Origin: an uncultured bacterium
GTDB taxonomy: Bacteria; Bacillota; Clostridia; Oscillospirales; Ruminococcaceae
DNA: 64,000 bases
NCBI GenBank assembly: GCA_934875375.1
Contig: CAKXHL010000004.1
Location: 62,001 to 126,000, forward strand
Reading direction: 5' to 3'
In this document: positions 7,066-16,754 of the stretch, one piece after another
How the letters are laid out: each line of letters opens with the position of its first letter
Position numbering within the stretch: position 1 is the first letter of the stretch
Translations under genes and position numbers: made by a program
Notes under the pieces: model-generated
Databases searched by the model: none
What the model was told of the DNA's origin: nothing
The model's input: the letters and a program-made list of their open reading frames with translations, nothing else

Positions 7066-9678
7066 ATGGAGGGTCTGTTTGCGAATCTTATGCGTGTTAC
7101 GCTGAATATGTCCGCATTGGCGGCCCTGACTTTGCTTTGCACTCCTCTTTTAAAAAAGAGATATTCGGCTAATTGGCGTTATTGGGTGTGGATGGTCATA
7201 GCGATACGCCTTTTGATCCCTTTTCAAATGCCGGCAATTGAACTGCCGGATTTAAAAGAGCCTTTTCAAGCGGTGCTTTCTTCGGCCTGGCCCGAACAGA
7301 AGAATCAGAAGTTGCCGGCTGCTTTGGAAGAAGGCAACCAGGCCTACCGGGAAGAAGATATTCCCCAAAATCTCTCAGAGCAGCAAAACAATATAATTGT
7401 GGGCTCTCCTGCACCCAATAAGGCGGTGGAGGGAGCGGCAGAATCTTTGCAGTTGGATTGGAAAACGAAACTAAGAGACTTTCCTTGGCAGAAAACAGGT
7501 TTGATTATTTGGGCCTTGGGAGCAGTGGTAGTATTTGCGGCTCACTTGGCATCCTACCAGAGAATGTGGCATGTGTTGCGCGCCTATGCCCAGCCGATGG
7601 AGGATCCTGCATGTCGGACTGCCTGGGAAGAAATAAAAAAGGAACAGGGGTATCGAGGGCCGTTGCGTCTAATGCGCTGTTCAGCAGCGTCTTCTCCAAT
7701 GGTATGCGGCTTGTTCCGGCCTTTGCTGTTGCTTCCTTGTCAAAAATATTCTAATTTAACCCTTCAAATGATTTTTCGTCATGAATTGGTTCATATAATG
7801 CGCCATGATCTGTGGTATAAACTTTTGCTGCTTGCGGCATCCACAGTTCACTGGTTTAATCCAATCATTCATTGGTTGGTTCGTGCGGCGGATCGGGATT
7901 TGGAGATATCCTGCGACGAAAAGGTGACTTGCCGAAAGAATAGAGATTTTCGTGCTCAGTACAGTGAAGCAATTTTCGCGGTACTGCAGCAGGGGGTAGG
8001 GCGGCATTTCCTGTTTACTACCAGCTTTTGCAATGAGAAAAAGACGTTGATGCAGCGCTTTTCCGCGATATTTGACACCAATCGCAAGCATCGAGGCGTT
8101 GTGGCAATGAGCATGGTTTTGGTTGTTTGTCTGCTTACTGGCAGCCTGATTGGATGTCAGGCATCTTCTGGGAAGCAGTCATCTTTGTCAGAAAATTTGA
8201 CTTCTTCGGTGCTTTCTGTCGGCGATACTGTTGTAGATGTGAAAGAAGAGGCGCTGGCTCAGATGGATTGGACTGCTTTGCTGTATGAAGAATATGCGTT
8301 TGGACATGATTTAGACGAGTTTCAGGCCCCGGAAGCGGATACGAGCATGGGATTCGGTTATTTAAAGGAAAAGGAGCGACTGGAACCCTATTTGGATGCA
8401 ACAAACCAAGCGTATGGAATAAAAGCAAACCTACTAATCGGGATCCGGAATTTCTTTATATCATCACCCAGTGAGCTGGTTCAAGAGGACGAAATCAATT
8501 GGTTTGCCGGAGAAGGTTGGGGGATTGATCAGCTTGGTTTTACGCTGGAGCCAAGCAGTGTGCGGCAGGAAACAGATGGCGACATTATCATTGACTACCG
8601 GCGTATAGCCGATAAAGCCTTGCTACGGCCGGTGCGCTATATATTTCGGCCTGTTCTGGTGGAATCGGTTCCAGAGGCGCTGAAAGAGGATTTTTCAGAA
8701 GGAGATATTGTCTACCAAGTCGTCAGCGTACAAAATCTGAATATGGAGCAGTTGCCGCAACGACAGGCCATAGAAATATCCAATGCCCAGGAATTGCTGC
8801 AGGCAGCCGAGCGAATAAACGCGGGCGGATGGCTGAATCAGTATGATACTTATATCCTGACCGCGGACATTGATCTGTCTGGTGTTTCGTTTACCCCCAT
8901 GGGACAGAATGAGCGGTATCTGGGCCATTGGGACGATGATGATGCCAGAGATCCCACTTTGCGGGGGTTTAACGGTGTTTTTGATGGGCAGGGCCATACG
9001 ATTTTTGGGCTGCGCCTGGCGGCGGAAGGACAGGATTATTTGATGAATTCAGACTATGCTGTTGACGGCATCGGCCTGTTCAGTCTCATTGGTACAGAGG
9101 GCGTGGTAAAGAATCTAAATCTGAAGGACTGTGTGGTGACCTCTCCGTGCCGGTATGACGCAGAATATGGATCGGCAGGCCTCATGGCGGGAAGCTGTAA
9201 TGGAACGCTGGAATCCGTTTCGGTGGAGGGAACGGTAGAAGGCGGTTACGAGGTAGGAGGCGTTGCGGGCCAAATAGGAGGCAATGCCAATTCCTGTACC
9301 GCTTCGGTAACGGTCAGCGGATATGGCGAGGTTGGAGCTTTCGCAGGTTCCTTTTGCGATGGTGTTTTAGAAGATTGTACCGCCTCAGGACAGGTCCGTG
9401 CCGTTCCAGCGCAGGATGCAGCTGCATATGATGGATTACCTACCGCAATCGGTGGTTTTATCGGCTTCAGCGTGCAAGGAACAGTAATCAACTGCGAGTC
9501 CTCCGTCTACATTTCAACAATGGTCAGTTCTAACCGGGTTGGTGCTTTTGCCGGATACGTTCAAAGTTTCCGGGCAGAAAACTGCATTTACGATGAACAA
9601 AAAGCACCGGGATGGGAAGTCGTTGATGTCGTATATAATACGTCTCCAGGGGACCGGCAGGACATTCGAGCGGCGTAA
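7066..9678 (+). CDS. M56 (BlaR1/MecR1-like) membrane metallopeptidase with C-terminal GLUG-repeat region
   Basis: This 870-residue protein starts with the typical M56 membrane block (residues about 10-50 and 145-165). The zinc protease site is HELVH at 239-243, with the downstream DLEISCDEK glutamate. Another transmembrane helix near 345-365 ends in LIGC. The ~500 residues beyond should be extracellular. Instead of the penicillin-binding transpeptidase domain of BlaR1, they contain a mixed region. A repeat domain follows, starting near 605 (ADIDLSGVSFTPMG), with FNGVFDGQGHTI and several GLUG-type units such as GGVAGQIGG and VGAFAGSF. In BlaR1, ligand sensing activates proteolysis of BlaI; the partner repressor sits directly upstream. 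The ligand here is unknown and probably not a beta-lactam. Confidence 0.88.
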   Translation: MEGLFANLMRVTLNMSALAALTLLCTPLLKKRYSANWRYWVWMVIAIRLLIPFQMPAIELPDLKEPFQAVLSSAWPEQKNQKLPAALEEGNQAYREEDIPQNLSEQQNNIIVGSPAPNKAVEGAAESLQLDWKTKLRDFPWQKTGLIIWALGAVVVFAAHLASYQRMWHVLRAYAQPMEDPACRTAWEEIKKEQGYRGPLRLMRCSAASSPMVCGLFRPLLLLPCQKYSNLTLQMIFRHELVHIMRHDLWYKLLLLAASTVHWFNPIIHWLVRAADRDLEISCDEKVTCRKNRDFRAQYSEAIFAVLQQGVGRHFLFTTSFCNEKKTLMQRFSAIFDTNRKHRGVVAMSMVLVVCLLTGSLIGCQASSGKQSSLSENLTSSVLSVGDTVVDVKEEALAQMDWTALLYEEYAFGHDLDEFQAPEADTSMGFGYLKEKERLEPYLDATNQAYGIKANLLIGIRNFFISSPSELVQEDEINWFAGEGWGIDQLGFTLEPSSVRQETDGDIIIDYRRIADKALLRPVRYIFRPVLVESVPEALKEDFSEGDIVYQVVSVQNLNMEQLPQRQAIEISNAQELLQAAERINAGGWLNQYDTYILTADIDLSGVSFTPMGQNERYLGHWDDDDARDPTLRGFNGVFDGQGHTIFGLRLAAEGQDYLMNSDYAVDGIGLFSLIGTEGVVKNLNLKDCVVTSPCRYDAEYGSAGLMAGSCNGTLESVSVEGTVEGGYEVGGVAGQIGGNANSCTASVTVSGYGEVGAFAGSFCDGVLEDCTASGQVRAVPAQDAAAYDGLPTAIGGFIGFSVQGTVINCESSVYISTMVSSNRVGAFAGYVQSFRAENCIYDEQKAPGWEVVDVVYNTSPGDRQDIRAA

Positions 9679-9689
9679 AAAACAATATC

Positions 9690-9722
9690 AAAAAAGGAGA
9701 TCTGAATCAGATCTCCTTTTTT
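9690..9722 (+). terminator. Terminator after the M56 gene
   Basis: GGAGATCTG (9696-9704) pairs with CAGATCTCC (9708-9716), flanked by an A run and six Ts (9717-9722). Confidence 0.85.
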
Positions 9723-10059
9723 AATCATCCATTCTGCCGGATAAGTTGTGAAAATTCCGCCAGAGTTTCTGTAAGAGATGCTCTCAAAGAACTTTGTATT
9801 ACTATGTAAAAAAATAGTTACTTAGAAATAAAATAATATCTTGTTTCTGTAAAGCAATAACGGTAAAATAAAGTCATTCTGATAGAAATCAACTTTCAAA
9901 AGGGTCGTTTTCAAGTGCAGTTTAGAATTTTTATCGTTTGCTTTTTTGCAGCTACCCGACATGAAACTTGATTTTACACGAAAAAATGCTATACTGAAAA
10001 AGTATTTTATTGGTATAAAAAGCATAAAAATGCAGACTTTTGGTTGGAGGTTGTTGGAT
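9723..10059. other. Intergenic region before the DUF401 gene
   Basis: This stretch is AT-rich and has no gene. Its only recognisable signal is the promoter at 9968-9995; the rest shows nothing I can name. Confidence 0.4.
9968..9995 (+). promoter_or_regulatory. Probable promoter of the DUF401 gene
   Basis: TTGATT (9968-9973) and TATACT (9990-9995) are 16 bases apart. This placement rules out the in-frame ATG at 9946 as the translation start. Confidence 0.55.
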
Positions 10060-11304
10060 TTGGATGGTTTTTCTTTGATGACTTTTTGGGCGCAGTATGG
10101 AGAATTTATCAAATTGGCGCTCATTTTTGTTGCGATCATTATTCTGTTAAAATTTAAAATTCCATTGTCCGGCGCCATTGGAATTGGCGCGGTGCTGACG
10201 GTAGCCCTTTATGGTATTCCCGTTCTGGATTCGTTGATGATTGCCGGGAAATCCATGATCAGCGAAGCCACGATTATGGTTCTTCTCAACTGTTATCTCA
10301 TTACCTTTTTGCAGCGTATGATGGAACTGCGCGGCCATTTGGATTTGGCGCAGCGCTCTCTTTCCCGGCTTTTCAACAGCCGCCGGGTCAATGCGTCAAT
10401 CGCTCCGGTTTTTATCGGGTTACTGCCGTCGCCCGGCGCTATTTTTATCGCAGGTTCCATGGTAGACACCGCCTGTGGGGATTACATTAGCAAAGAGGAT
10501 AAAACATTTGTTGCGTCCTACTTTCGCCATATTCCCGAAAGTTTTCTGCCGACCTATTCCTCCATCATTTTGGCCTGTCAGCTGACGGGCGTGCAAATGG
10601 GCGCCTTCGTTCTGGGAATGGTGCCGATGGTGGCCTGCCTGATGCTATTGGGGTATTTATTTTATTTGCGAAAAGTGCCAAAAGAAACAGGAGAAGCCGC
10701 TTCAACCGATAAATTGGCAGATTTGCAAAGCCTTTGCCGCAGTTTATGGACGATTGCGGTTATCATCCTTTTAATTGTCGTATTGAATGTGCCGGTGTAT
10801 ATAGCGACGGTGGGAGTTATCATTGTGTATTTCTTTACCAGCCGTTTTACTTGGCAGGAGATCAAGCTGTTTTTTCTGTCCGCATTGGAAGCTCGTATTG
10901 TCATCAATACCTTTGTAGTTATGATTTTTAAAGATCTTTTAACGCATACCAACGTAATCACCGCTTTGCCAGGATTGTTTGAGGCGCTGCCCATCCCCAG
11001 TTTTTTGGTTTTTGGCTTGATCTTTTTCGTCGGTACCATTGTTGCAGGTTCTACGGCGATCATCACCTTATGCCTGCCTATGGCATTTGCGGCAGTTTCC
11101 GGCGCGGGTATGCCTCTCATGGTGTTTTTGATGAGCTGTACTTACGCGGCCATGCAGATTTCTCCTACGCATTTGTGCCTTACCTTGGCATGCGAGCATT
11201 TTAAAACGGATTTTGGAGCATTGGTCAAACGAACGTTACCAGTTATTGGAATTTTTTATGTGATTTTGACCGGATACTACATACTTTTAAATTTATTTTT
11301 TTAA
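10060..11304 (+). CDS. DUF401 family membrane protein (possible permease)
   Basis: The product is about 414 residues and almost wholly hydrophobic, with around eleven predicted membrane helices. It has the DUF401 hallmarks: an early KFKIPLSGAIG helix, the GLLPSPGAIFIAGSMVD motif and a late SCTYAAMQISPTHLCL motif. The start is uncertain. TTG at 10060 lies nine bases after TTGGAGG (10044-10050); ATG at 10030 or 10078 are alternatives. Members resemble gluconate/GntP-like permeases, but no substrate is established. The gene stands alone with its own promoter and terminators, so context gives no hint of the substrate. Confidence 0.82.
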   Translation: MDGFSLMTFWAQYGEFIKLALIFVAIIILLKFKIPLSGAIGIGAVLTVALYGIPVLDSLMIAGKSMISEATIMVLLNCYLITFLQRMMELRGHLDLAQRSLSRLFNSRRVNASIAPVFIGLLPSPGAIFIAGSMVDTACGDYISKEDKTFVASYFRHIPESFLPTYSSIILACQLTGVQMGAFVLGMVPMVACLMLLGYLFYLRKVPKETGEAASTDKLADLQSLCRSLWTIAVIILLIVVLNVPVYIATVGVIIVYFFTSRFTWQEIKLFFLSALEARIVINTFVVMIFKDLLTHTNVITALPGLFEALPIPSFLVFGLIFFVGTIVAGSTAIITLCLPMAFAAVSGAGMPLMVFLMSCTYAAMQISPTHLCLTLACEHFKTDFGALVKRTLPVIGIFYVILTGYYILLNLFF

Positions 11305-11319
11305 TCGCTTTTTACGTGG

Positions 11320-11349
11320 GTACAGCTGCGAAAAGGCTGTGCTCTTTTT
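11320..11349 (+). terminator. Weak terminator after the DUF401 gene
   Basis: ACAGC (11322-11326) pairs with GCTGT (11336-11340), followed by a T run. The stem is short, so support is modest. Confidence 0.4.
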
Positions 11350-11485
11350 ATTTGGCAGAAAATCATGTGGCAGAGTGCTGTTTTACCTTTCTCTTTTACA
11401 GGCAAAGAAAACAATGAGTTTTTTATAAAATCCGCAGAGAAATATGAAAAATACTACGGGCCTTTTTATCGCTTGGATTATCATA

Positions 11486-11531
11486 TAAAAACCTGGCTTT
11501 GCAGACAATCTGTCTGCAAAGCCAGGTTTTT
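11486..11531. terminator. Bidirectional terminator between the DUF401 gene and gltX
   Basis: A long stem (11487-11507 with 11511-11531) has a three-base loop. It has an A run on its left and a T run on its right, so it can end transcripts of gltX on the minus strand and read-through from the plus strand. Confidence 0.85.
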
Positions 11532-11567
11532 AATTTCTGATATTTGAATAGCCAAGCAATCTGTTTA

Positions 11568-13025
11568 TTATTTGCTCAGTAGCTCTATTCCTTTCCGGAT
11601 GCGGTTAAGAGACTCCTCTTTGCCAAGAATAGCGCAAATTTCAATTCCGCCGCCGGGAGTAAACTGTTTTCCGCTTACCGCCACACGAACCGGCCAGAGC
11701 AGATATCCATTTTTCACGCCTAGTTTGGCAATCAAATCAAACAGGGCGGTATGGATGGATCCCTCGGTAAAATCTTCCAGCGATTCCAGCACAGGCAGTA
11801 CGGCTTTGAGCGCCTCCAGAGAGGTTTCCTCGTTGGTTTTCATCTTTTTGTGAACATACAATGCCGTATCATATTCAGGCAAACAGTCGATAAAATCCAC
11901 CTGCTCCGGAATTTGATTCAGCACTTCGGTCCGCGCCTGCAAAACTTTGGCGATAAGGCGCGTGTCCACATCTTCACGCTTTACTGTCTGACGAATCCAG
12001 GGTAAAGCAATTTCATGGAATTGCTCCAAAGAGAGCTGACGAATGTATTCCGCATTGATGTAATCCAGCTTTTGATTGTCAAAGATAGAAGGAGATTTGC
12101 TGATTCCGGAAACGGAGAACTCCTTTTTGAGTTCCTCCATTGTAAAAATTTCCTGTTCACCCTTTGGCGCCCATCCTAACAAAGCAAGGTAATTGACGAT
12201 TGCAGCAGGCAAATATCCTTTGGCGACTAAATCCTGATAGGATGCGTCTCCATTTCGTTTAGACAACTTTTCAGTAGCGTTTTTCATAACCGGGGGGCAA
12301 TGAATATAAGTGGGAATCTCCCAGCCAAACGCCTCGTACAGCAGGTTATATTTGGGAGTAGAAGACAGGTATTCAGAGCCACGGATGACATGGGTAATCC
12401 CCATGGTGTGGTCGTCCACTACATTGGCAAAATTATAGGTAGGCATGCCGTCAGCTTTGATGAGCACTTGATCATCTAGCGTGTCGTTATCTACGGTGAT
12501 CAGCCCATATACCTCATCTTGGAAAGAAGTGGTACCCTCGGTAGGCATTTTCTGCCGGATGACATAGGGGATTCCTGCCGCCAGCTTTTCGGCAACCTCT
12601 TCTTTAGAAAGGTTGCGGCAGTGTCCATCATATCGGGGTGCAATGCCAGAAGCTTTTTGCAGTACCCGCACCTCATCCAAACGATTTTTGTCACAGAAAC
12701 AGTAGTAGGCATGACCGCTTTCCACTAGCTGTTCCGCGTATTTTTTGAACATGGACATGCGCTCGCTCTGGACATAAGGCCCTACTGGGCCACCGATATC
12801 CGGTCCTTCATCCCAGTAAAGCCCCGCTTCTTTCAGCGTATTGTAAATGATGTCCACAGCGCCTTCCACATATCGCTCCTGGTCAGTATCCTCTATACGG
12901 AGAATAAAAGTACCGTTCTGGGATTTGGCCATCAAATAGGCATAAAGAGCAGTTCTAAGATTTCCCACATGCATGTAGCCGGTGGGACTGGGCGCAAAAC
13001 GGGTCCGCACGCCTTCCAATTTCAT
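11568..13025 (-). CDS. gltX: Glutamate--tRNA ligase
   Basis: The 485-residue class I synthetase charges tRNA-Glu (and possibly tRNA-Gln where GatCAB is used). The start MKLEGVRTRFAP at 13025 was chosen because AGGAGG lies just upstream; a 16-codon extension lacks a site. The first signature motif follows APSPTGYMHVGN (HVGN at 19-22, the HIGH equivalent). The second is KLSKRNGD (KMSKS equivalent). The C-terminal anticodon-binding half is complete and of normal length. It is a monocistronic gene with the shared terminator at 11486-11531 downstream. No T-box leader could be seen upstream. Confidence 0.97.
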   Translation of the reverse strand: MKLEGVRTRFAPSPTGYMHVGNLRTALYAYLMAKSQNGTFILRIEDTDQERYVEGAVDIIYNTLKEAGLYWDEGPDIGGPVGPYVQSERMSMFKKYAEQLVESGHAYYCFCDKNRLDEVRVLQKASGIAPRYDGHCRNLSKEEVAEKLAAGIPYVIRQKMPTEGTTSFQDEVYGLITVDNDTLDDQVLIKADGMPTYNFANVVDDHTMGITHVIRGSEYLSSTPKYNLLYEAFGWEIPTYIHCPPVMKNATEKLSKRNGDASYQDLVAKGYLPAAIVNYLALLGWAPKGEQEIFTMEELKKEFSVSGISKSPSIFDNQKLDYINAEYIRQLSLEQFHEIALPWIRQTVKREDVDTRLIAKVLQARTEVLNQIPEQVDFIDCLPEYDTALYVHKKMKTNEETSLEALKAVLPVLESLEDFTEGSIHTALFDLIAKLGVKNGYLLWPVRVAVSGKQFTPGGGIEICAILGKEESLNRIRKGIELLSK

Positions 13026-13297
13026 GTTGTTTCCTCCTGCTGCCGCAGTTGCGGCGATTCCTGATTGTTCCATTTTTTTGGGAAAAACCGATACAGATAT
13101 ATATTACCTTTGGCCTGTTTGCTTGTCAAGGGAGGTTTGAGGATAACTTCCGCCCTACGTCTCGAAGGACGACTGATTCCGACAGGTTACGCTATGGAAA
13201 ACGGCTATACTGAAAATACCGGAAACCATATTTTATGCACGAATCAAAGAAAAAATACCTGATGGACCGGTTGGATGCAAAGAAATGAGGGATAATT

Positions 13298-15628
13298 GTG
13301 TTAAAAACAAAGGAAAAGCCGATGCCTGCTGTTTCCCGCTTAGCAGAATTTTTCAAAGGGCAGGCGATACTGCTGGAATATCTGGCCTGCATGTTATGCG
13401 GATTTATCCTATCTAATGCTTTTTTGCTGGGGCAACTGGCCCCTTTTGGTGTAGCTTTTACCGCAGCGGGAAAAAAAGAACGAACTACGGCCGCCGGTGC
13501 CGGTGCGTTGCTGGGATACATTTTTTCATTTCATCCGGAGAATAATACCCGATATATTGCGGCGGTAACGCTGGCTGTTGCTGTCAAATGGCTTCTGCCT
13601 CCAAAACTGATGCAAAAATATCAACGCTGGATAGCGCCGGCCATTGCGTTCAGCGCCGTTTTGCTGCCGGGAATTGCGTTGGCTTCCATACGGGGGTATC
13701 TTTTGTACGATGTGGTGATTTGCCTGTCCGAATCGGTTTTAGCGGCTGGAACCTGCTTTTTTTTCCAGCATGCGGCTGAGGCTTTGCTTCGAAGAGAAAA
13801 GCTGGCGACATTAAACGGGAAAGATGTTTCCTGCTTGATTATTACTTATGCGCTGCTGGTGATGGCGTTGGGTTCTTTTGTGATTGCAGATGTGTCTGTT
13901 GGCCGGGTTGTGGCAGTAGTGACGATTCTTTTGGCAGCAAAATGCGGACGGGAATCCGGTGGAGCGATTGCCGGGGTAACAGCAGGAGTCACAATGGGAA
14001 TTTTGGGAGGGGATTTTTTATTTTTGGCTGCAGCATACGGTTTTGGCGGTATGCTGGCAGGAATGTTTGCAGAGCTGGGATCGATTGTGCAGGCATTGGT
14101 GTTTGTGATTGTAAATGGCTTAACCGCGCTGATTATGGGCAGTGAATACCAGGCTTACAGCGTTTTGTATGAGATTTTCCTCGGTGCAGTATTGTTTTTG
14201 CTAATCCCCTCTTCTGCGGTACAAAGCCTGATTTTTTGGGGGCGGCAACGATCCGATGCTTTTTCTAAAACCGCACGTGAGGTGGTTTTGTCCAAATTGA
14301 AATTTGCTTCGGCAGCACTGTCAGACATCGGAGAAACTACCCGGCAGGTTCACCAAAAAATTGGTTCTTCTAGATCAGGTACTGTAGCGGACATTTTTGC
14401 CGCTGCGGCGGAGAACGTGTGCAGATCCTGTCCGCAAAAACCGGTTTGTTGGGGAGAACAATACCATTCGGTAATGGATGGTTTTAATAATTTGACTGAA
14501 GTTTTGCGGCAAAAGGGGAAAATAGCGGCAGAAGATTTTTCCGGATATATGGCGGAAAGGTGTGACCACAAATGGGAACTGGCAAACGAGATTTGCACCG
14601 GATATGAACGTTTGTCCGGTAAGCAGGAAGCGCGCGTACAGGCTCAGACTCTGCGTGGAGCTGTCACCGATCAGTTCGAGGGAATGAGCGGTATGCTGGA
14701 CTCCTTGGCACAGGAGCTGACCGGTATTGAACAGGCAGAATTTCCTCTGACAGATCGGATCGGCGCCTTGATGGAACGGGAAAACCTTTCCCCTGTTTCG
14801 GTCAGTGCCTACACCGATCAGACTGGCCGACTAACAGTAGAAGCAGTCATTCCCAATTTTAAGCTGGCGCGATTCAATCAGACTTCTATGACTTTGTGGC
14901 TTTCTGATTTGTGCCAGCGCAGACTGCAGTTGCCGGCAGTGAGCGAAGTGGAAAATATGTCTCATCTGCGGTGGATCGAACGGACTGTTTATTCGGTAGA
15001 AACGGCAAAAATCCAGCATTCCTGTGACGGCCAGAAGGTATGCGGAGACGCGTTGGAAGAGATTTGGGACGGCAGAGGAAACGTCCATTTGCTCTTATCC
15101 GACGGAATGGGCAGTGGAAGCCGGGCAGCATTGGACTCTGCCATGACAGTTTGTTTGCTGAAAAAATTGGTGACGGCAGGTTTTTCTTTTGATTCCTCTT
15201 TGGAACTGGTTAATGCAGCATTGCTGGTCAAATCAGAAGAGGAATCCCTTTCTACGGTAGACGTGGCGACGGTAGACCTTTATTCCGGTGAAACCCAGTT
15301 TTTAAAAGCAGGAGCAGCGCCTACTTTTGTCTATCGAGACGGCTCGGTAGTTAAGGTAGAAGCTGCCTCCATGCCGGCAGGAATTTTAAAAGGGGTGGAT
15401 TTTGCCAAAAGTCGGCTGAAGTTGCATGAAGGGGATTGGATCGTCATGATGTCGGACGGCATGCTTTTAGGCGGCAGCGAATGGATCTTTGACCAGATTA
15501 AGCTGTCAGCAAAAAAAACTGCCGAACAGTTAGCGCAGGATCTTTGGCAAACAGCAGAAAAAAGAAGACCGAATGGTCACGACGACGATGCTAGCGTCTT
15601 GGTTTGCAGGATTGTCAGAAAGCAATGA
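13298..15628 (+). CDS. spoIIE: Stage II sporulation protein E (PP2C-type phosphatase)
   Basis: The 776-residue protein has the SpoIIE architecture: about ten membrane helices (residues 25-320), a linker with a CRSCPQKPVCW cysteine cluster, and a C-terminal PP2C phosphatase domain. The domain has LLLSDGMGSGS (metal-ligand Asp602) and VMMSDGML near the end. SpoIIE dephosphorylates SpoIIAA and so frees sigma-F in the forespore; it also localises to the polar septum. The GTG start at 13298 has GAGGGA (13287-13292) in front. The length is slightly below the Bacillus protein. It indicates a sporulating organism. Sequence upstream (13026-13297) has no clear Spo0A box. Confidence 0.96.
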   Translation: MLKTKEKPMPAVSRLAEFFKGQAILLEYLACMLCGFILSNAFLLGQLAPFGVAFTAAGKKERTTAAGAGALLGYIFSFHPENNTRYIAAVTLAVAVKWLLPPKLMQKYQRWIAPAIAFSAVLLPGIALASIRGYLLYDVVICLSESVLAAGTCFFFQHAAEALLRREKLATLNGKDVSCLIITYALLVMALGSFVIADVSVGRVVAVVTILLAAKCGRESGGAIAGVTAGVTMGILGGDFLFLAAAYGFGGMLAGMFAELGSIVQALVFVIVNGLTALIMGSEYQAYSVLYEIFLGAVLFLLIPSSAVQSLIFWGRQRSDAFSKTAREVVLSKLKFASAALSDIGETTRQVHQKIGSSRSGTVADIFAAAAENVCRSCPQKPVCWGEQYHSVMDGFNNLTEVLRQKGKIAAEDFSGYMAERCDHKWELANEICTGYERLSGKQEARVQAQTLRGAVTDQFEGMSGMLDSLAQELTGIEQAEFPLTDRIGALMERENLSPVSVSAYTDQTGRLTVEAVIPNFKLARFNQTSMTLWLSDLCQRRLQLPAVSEVENMSHLRWIERTVYSVETAKIQHSCDGQKVCGDALEEIWDGRGNVHLLLSDGMGSGSRAALDSAMTVCLLKKLVTAGFSFDSSLELVNAALLVKSEEESLSTVDVATVDLYSGETQFLKAGAAPTFVYRDGSVVKVEAASMPAGILKGVDFAKSRLKLHEGDWIVMMSDGMLLGGSEWIFDQIKLSAKKTAEQLAQDLWQTAEKRRPNGHDDDASVLVCRIVRKQ

Positions 15629-15729
15629 AGATTCAAAGAGACAGATCGGCTAGTTGACATTTTTTCTCAGGTTCGGTATGCTGGAACAAGAAAGCGGCCC
15701 GATTAGAAACAGTGTGACACAACAAGCAA

Positions 15730-15758
15730 AGGCGCCCCGCTTGCAGGACGCCTTTTTT
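15730..15758 (+). terminator. Terminator after spoIIE
   Basis: AGGCG (15730-15734) pairs with CGCCT (15748-15752), helped by inner CC/GG pairs, and is followed by six Ts. Confidence 0.7.
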
Positions 15759-15769
15759 AGGAGAATAAA

Positions 15770-16696
15770 ATGGAAGTATTGGATTTTTGCAGCAAACATA
15801 TCCAGCAGGCAAAGCGTTTGATCTGGGAAAATTATCAGGAAGAACGCCAGGCAGTACCAGTGCTTCCAACAGTCGGAGAACTACCGGGGTTGGACGAACT
15901 AGCCGAAAATGGTTTGGGGTGTGCGGCGTTTGAAAAAGGAGAAATGGTAGGCTTTCTCGCCTGTTTGAACCCTTGGGAAAACGCTTTTACTACGACTGCC
16001 AGAGGAACCTTTTCTCCCATTTTTGCCCATGGCGCAGTCCGTTCGGGGCGCGCTCAGATTTATCAAAGGCTGTATCAGGCGGCAGCGCAAAAATGGGCTG
16101 ATGCCGGTATTTCTAGTCACTCTATTGGCTTGTATGCTCATGATCATGAGGCAGTCGGGGCGTTTTTCCAGTATGGGTTTGGTTTGCGATGCGTTGACGC
16201 TATCCGCTCTATGACGCCTGTGAAAGCACCCATGTGCGAGGGGTTTTCTTTTTTTGAAGTACCTGATTTGTCCCGCAATCGGGTAGAGCCACTGCACCGG
16301 ATGCTGCGTGCTCATTTTGAAAAAAGCCCCTGCTTTATGAAGCATACTGGTCCGGATCATTGGTTGAAAGAAAAAACACGGCTGTTTGCAGCGGCAGACA
16401 CGTCGGATATCGTCGCTTATATTGAAACGGCGGATACGGCAGAAAATTTTGTCACTGAGGTGCCGCAGATACAGAATATTTGCGGTGCGTTTTGCCTGCC
16501 GGCATATCGGGGAAAGGGATTGTATCCCAATCTTTTGAATTTTCTCATCGCTTCTCTCGCCATAGAAGGATATACCCTTTTGGGGGTGGATTACGAAAGC
16601 TTTAATCCGACAGCCGCCGGATTTTGGGGAAAATATTTTACTCCCTATACCAGCGGCGTGGTTCGTCGCATTGATGAAAATGTATTGGCCAAGTAA
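15770..16696 (+). CDS. Tandem GNAT-family N-acetyltransferase
   Basis: The 308-residue product is about twice the usual GNAT length and appears to hold two GNAT folds. The first half (residues 1-150) has EKGEMVGFLACLNPW and LYAHDHEAVGAFFQYGF. The second half (about 165-308) has the acetyl-CoA loop AYRGKGLYPNLL and DYESFNPTAAGFW. The second domain keeps the R-G-x-G pyrophosphate-binding pattern; the first has lost it and may be structural. The ATG start follows a TAGGAG site (15758-15763) right after the spoIIE terminator. The substrate is unknown, and neighbours give no clue. Confidence 0.8.
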   Translation: MEVLDFCSKHIQQAKRLIWENYQEERQAVPVLPTVGELPGLDELAENGLGCAAFEKGEMVGFLACLNPWENAFTTTARGTFSPIFAHGAVRSGRAQIYQRLYQAAAQKWADAGISSHSIGLYAHDHEAVGAFFQYGFGLRCVDAIRSMTPVKAPMCEGFSFFEVPDLSRNRVEPLHRMLRAHFEKSPCFMKHTGPDHWLKEKTRLFAAADTSDIVAYIETADTAENFVTEVPQIQNICGAFCLPAYRGKGLYPNLLNFLIASLAIEGYTLLGVDYESFNPTAAGFWGKYFTPYTSGVVRRIDENVLAK

Positions 16697-16754
16697 AAAG
16701 ACGATTCGGCAGCGCAGAAAGCATTTTATTTTATCTGCTGGCGGATCGTCTTTT
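16695..16754. terminator. Bidirectional terminator after the GNAT gene
   Basis: AAAAAGACGAT (16695-16705) pairs with ATCGTCTTTT (16745-16754) as the base of a longer imperfect stem. It is followed by about 200 bases with no feature before the convergent glycosylase gene. Confidence 0.6.

Noticed and set aside
11365..11547. 60-codon frame between the DUF401 gene and gltX
   Set aside because: It runs through the bidirectional terminator and has no site or family resemblance.
13026..13297. T-box leader for gltX or Spo0A box for spoIIE
   Set aside because: No T-box core (TGGNACC) was seen on the minus strand. The only Spo0A-like sequences (near TTCCGACA and TCTCGAA) are too weak.
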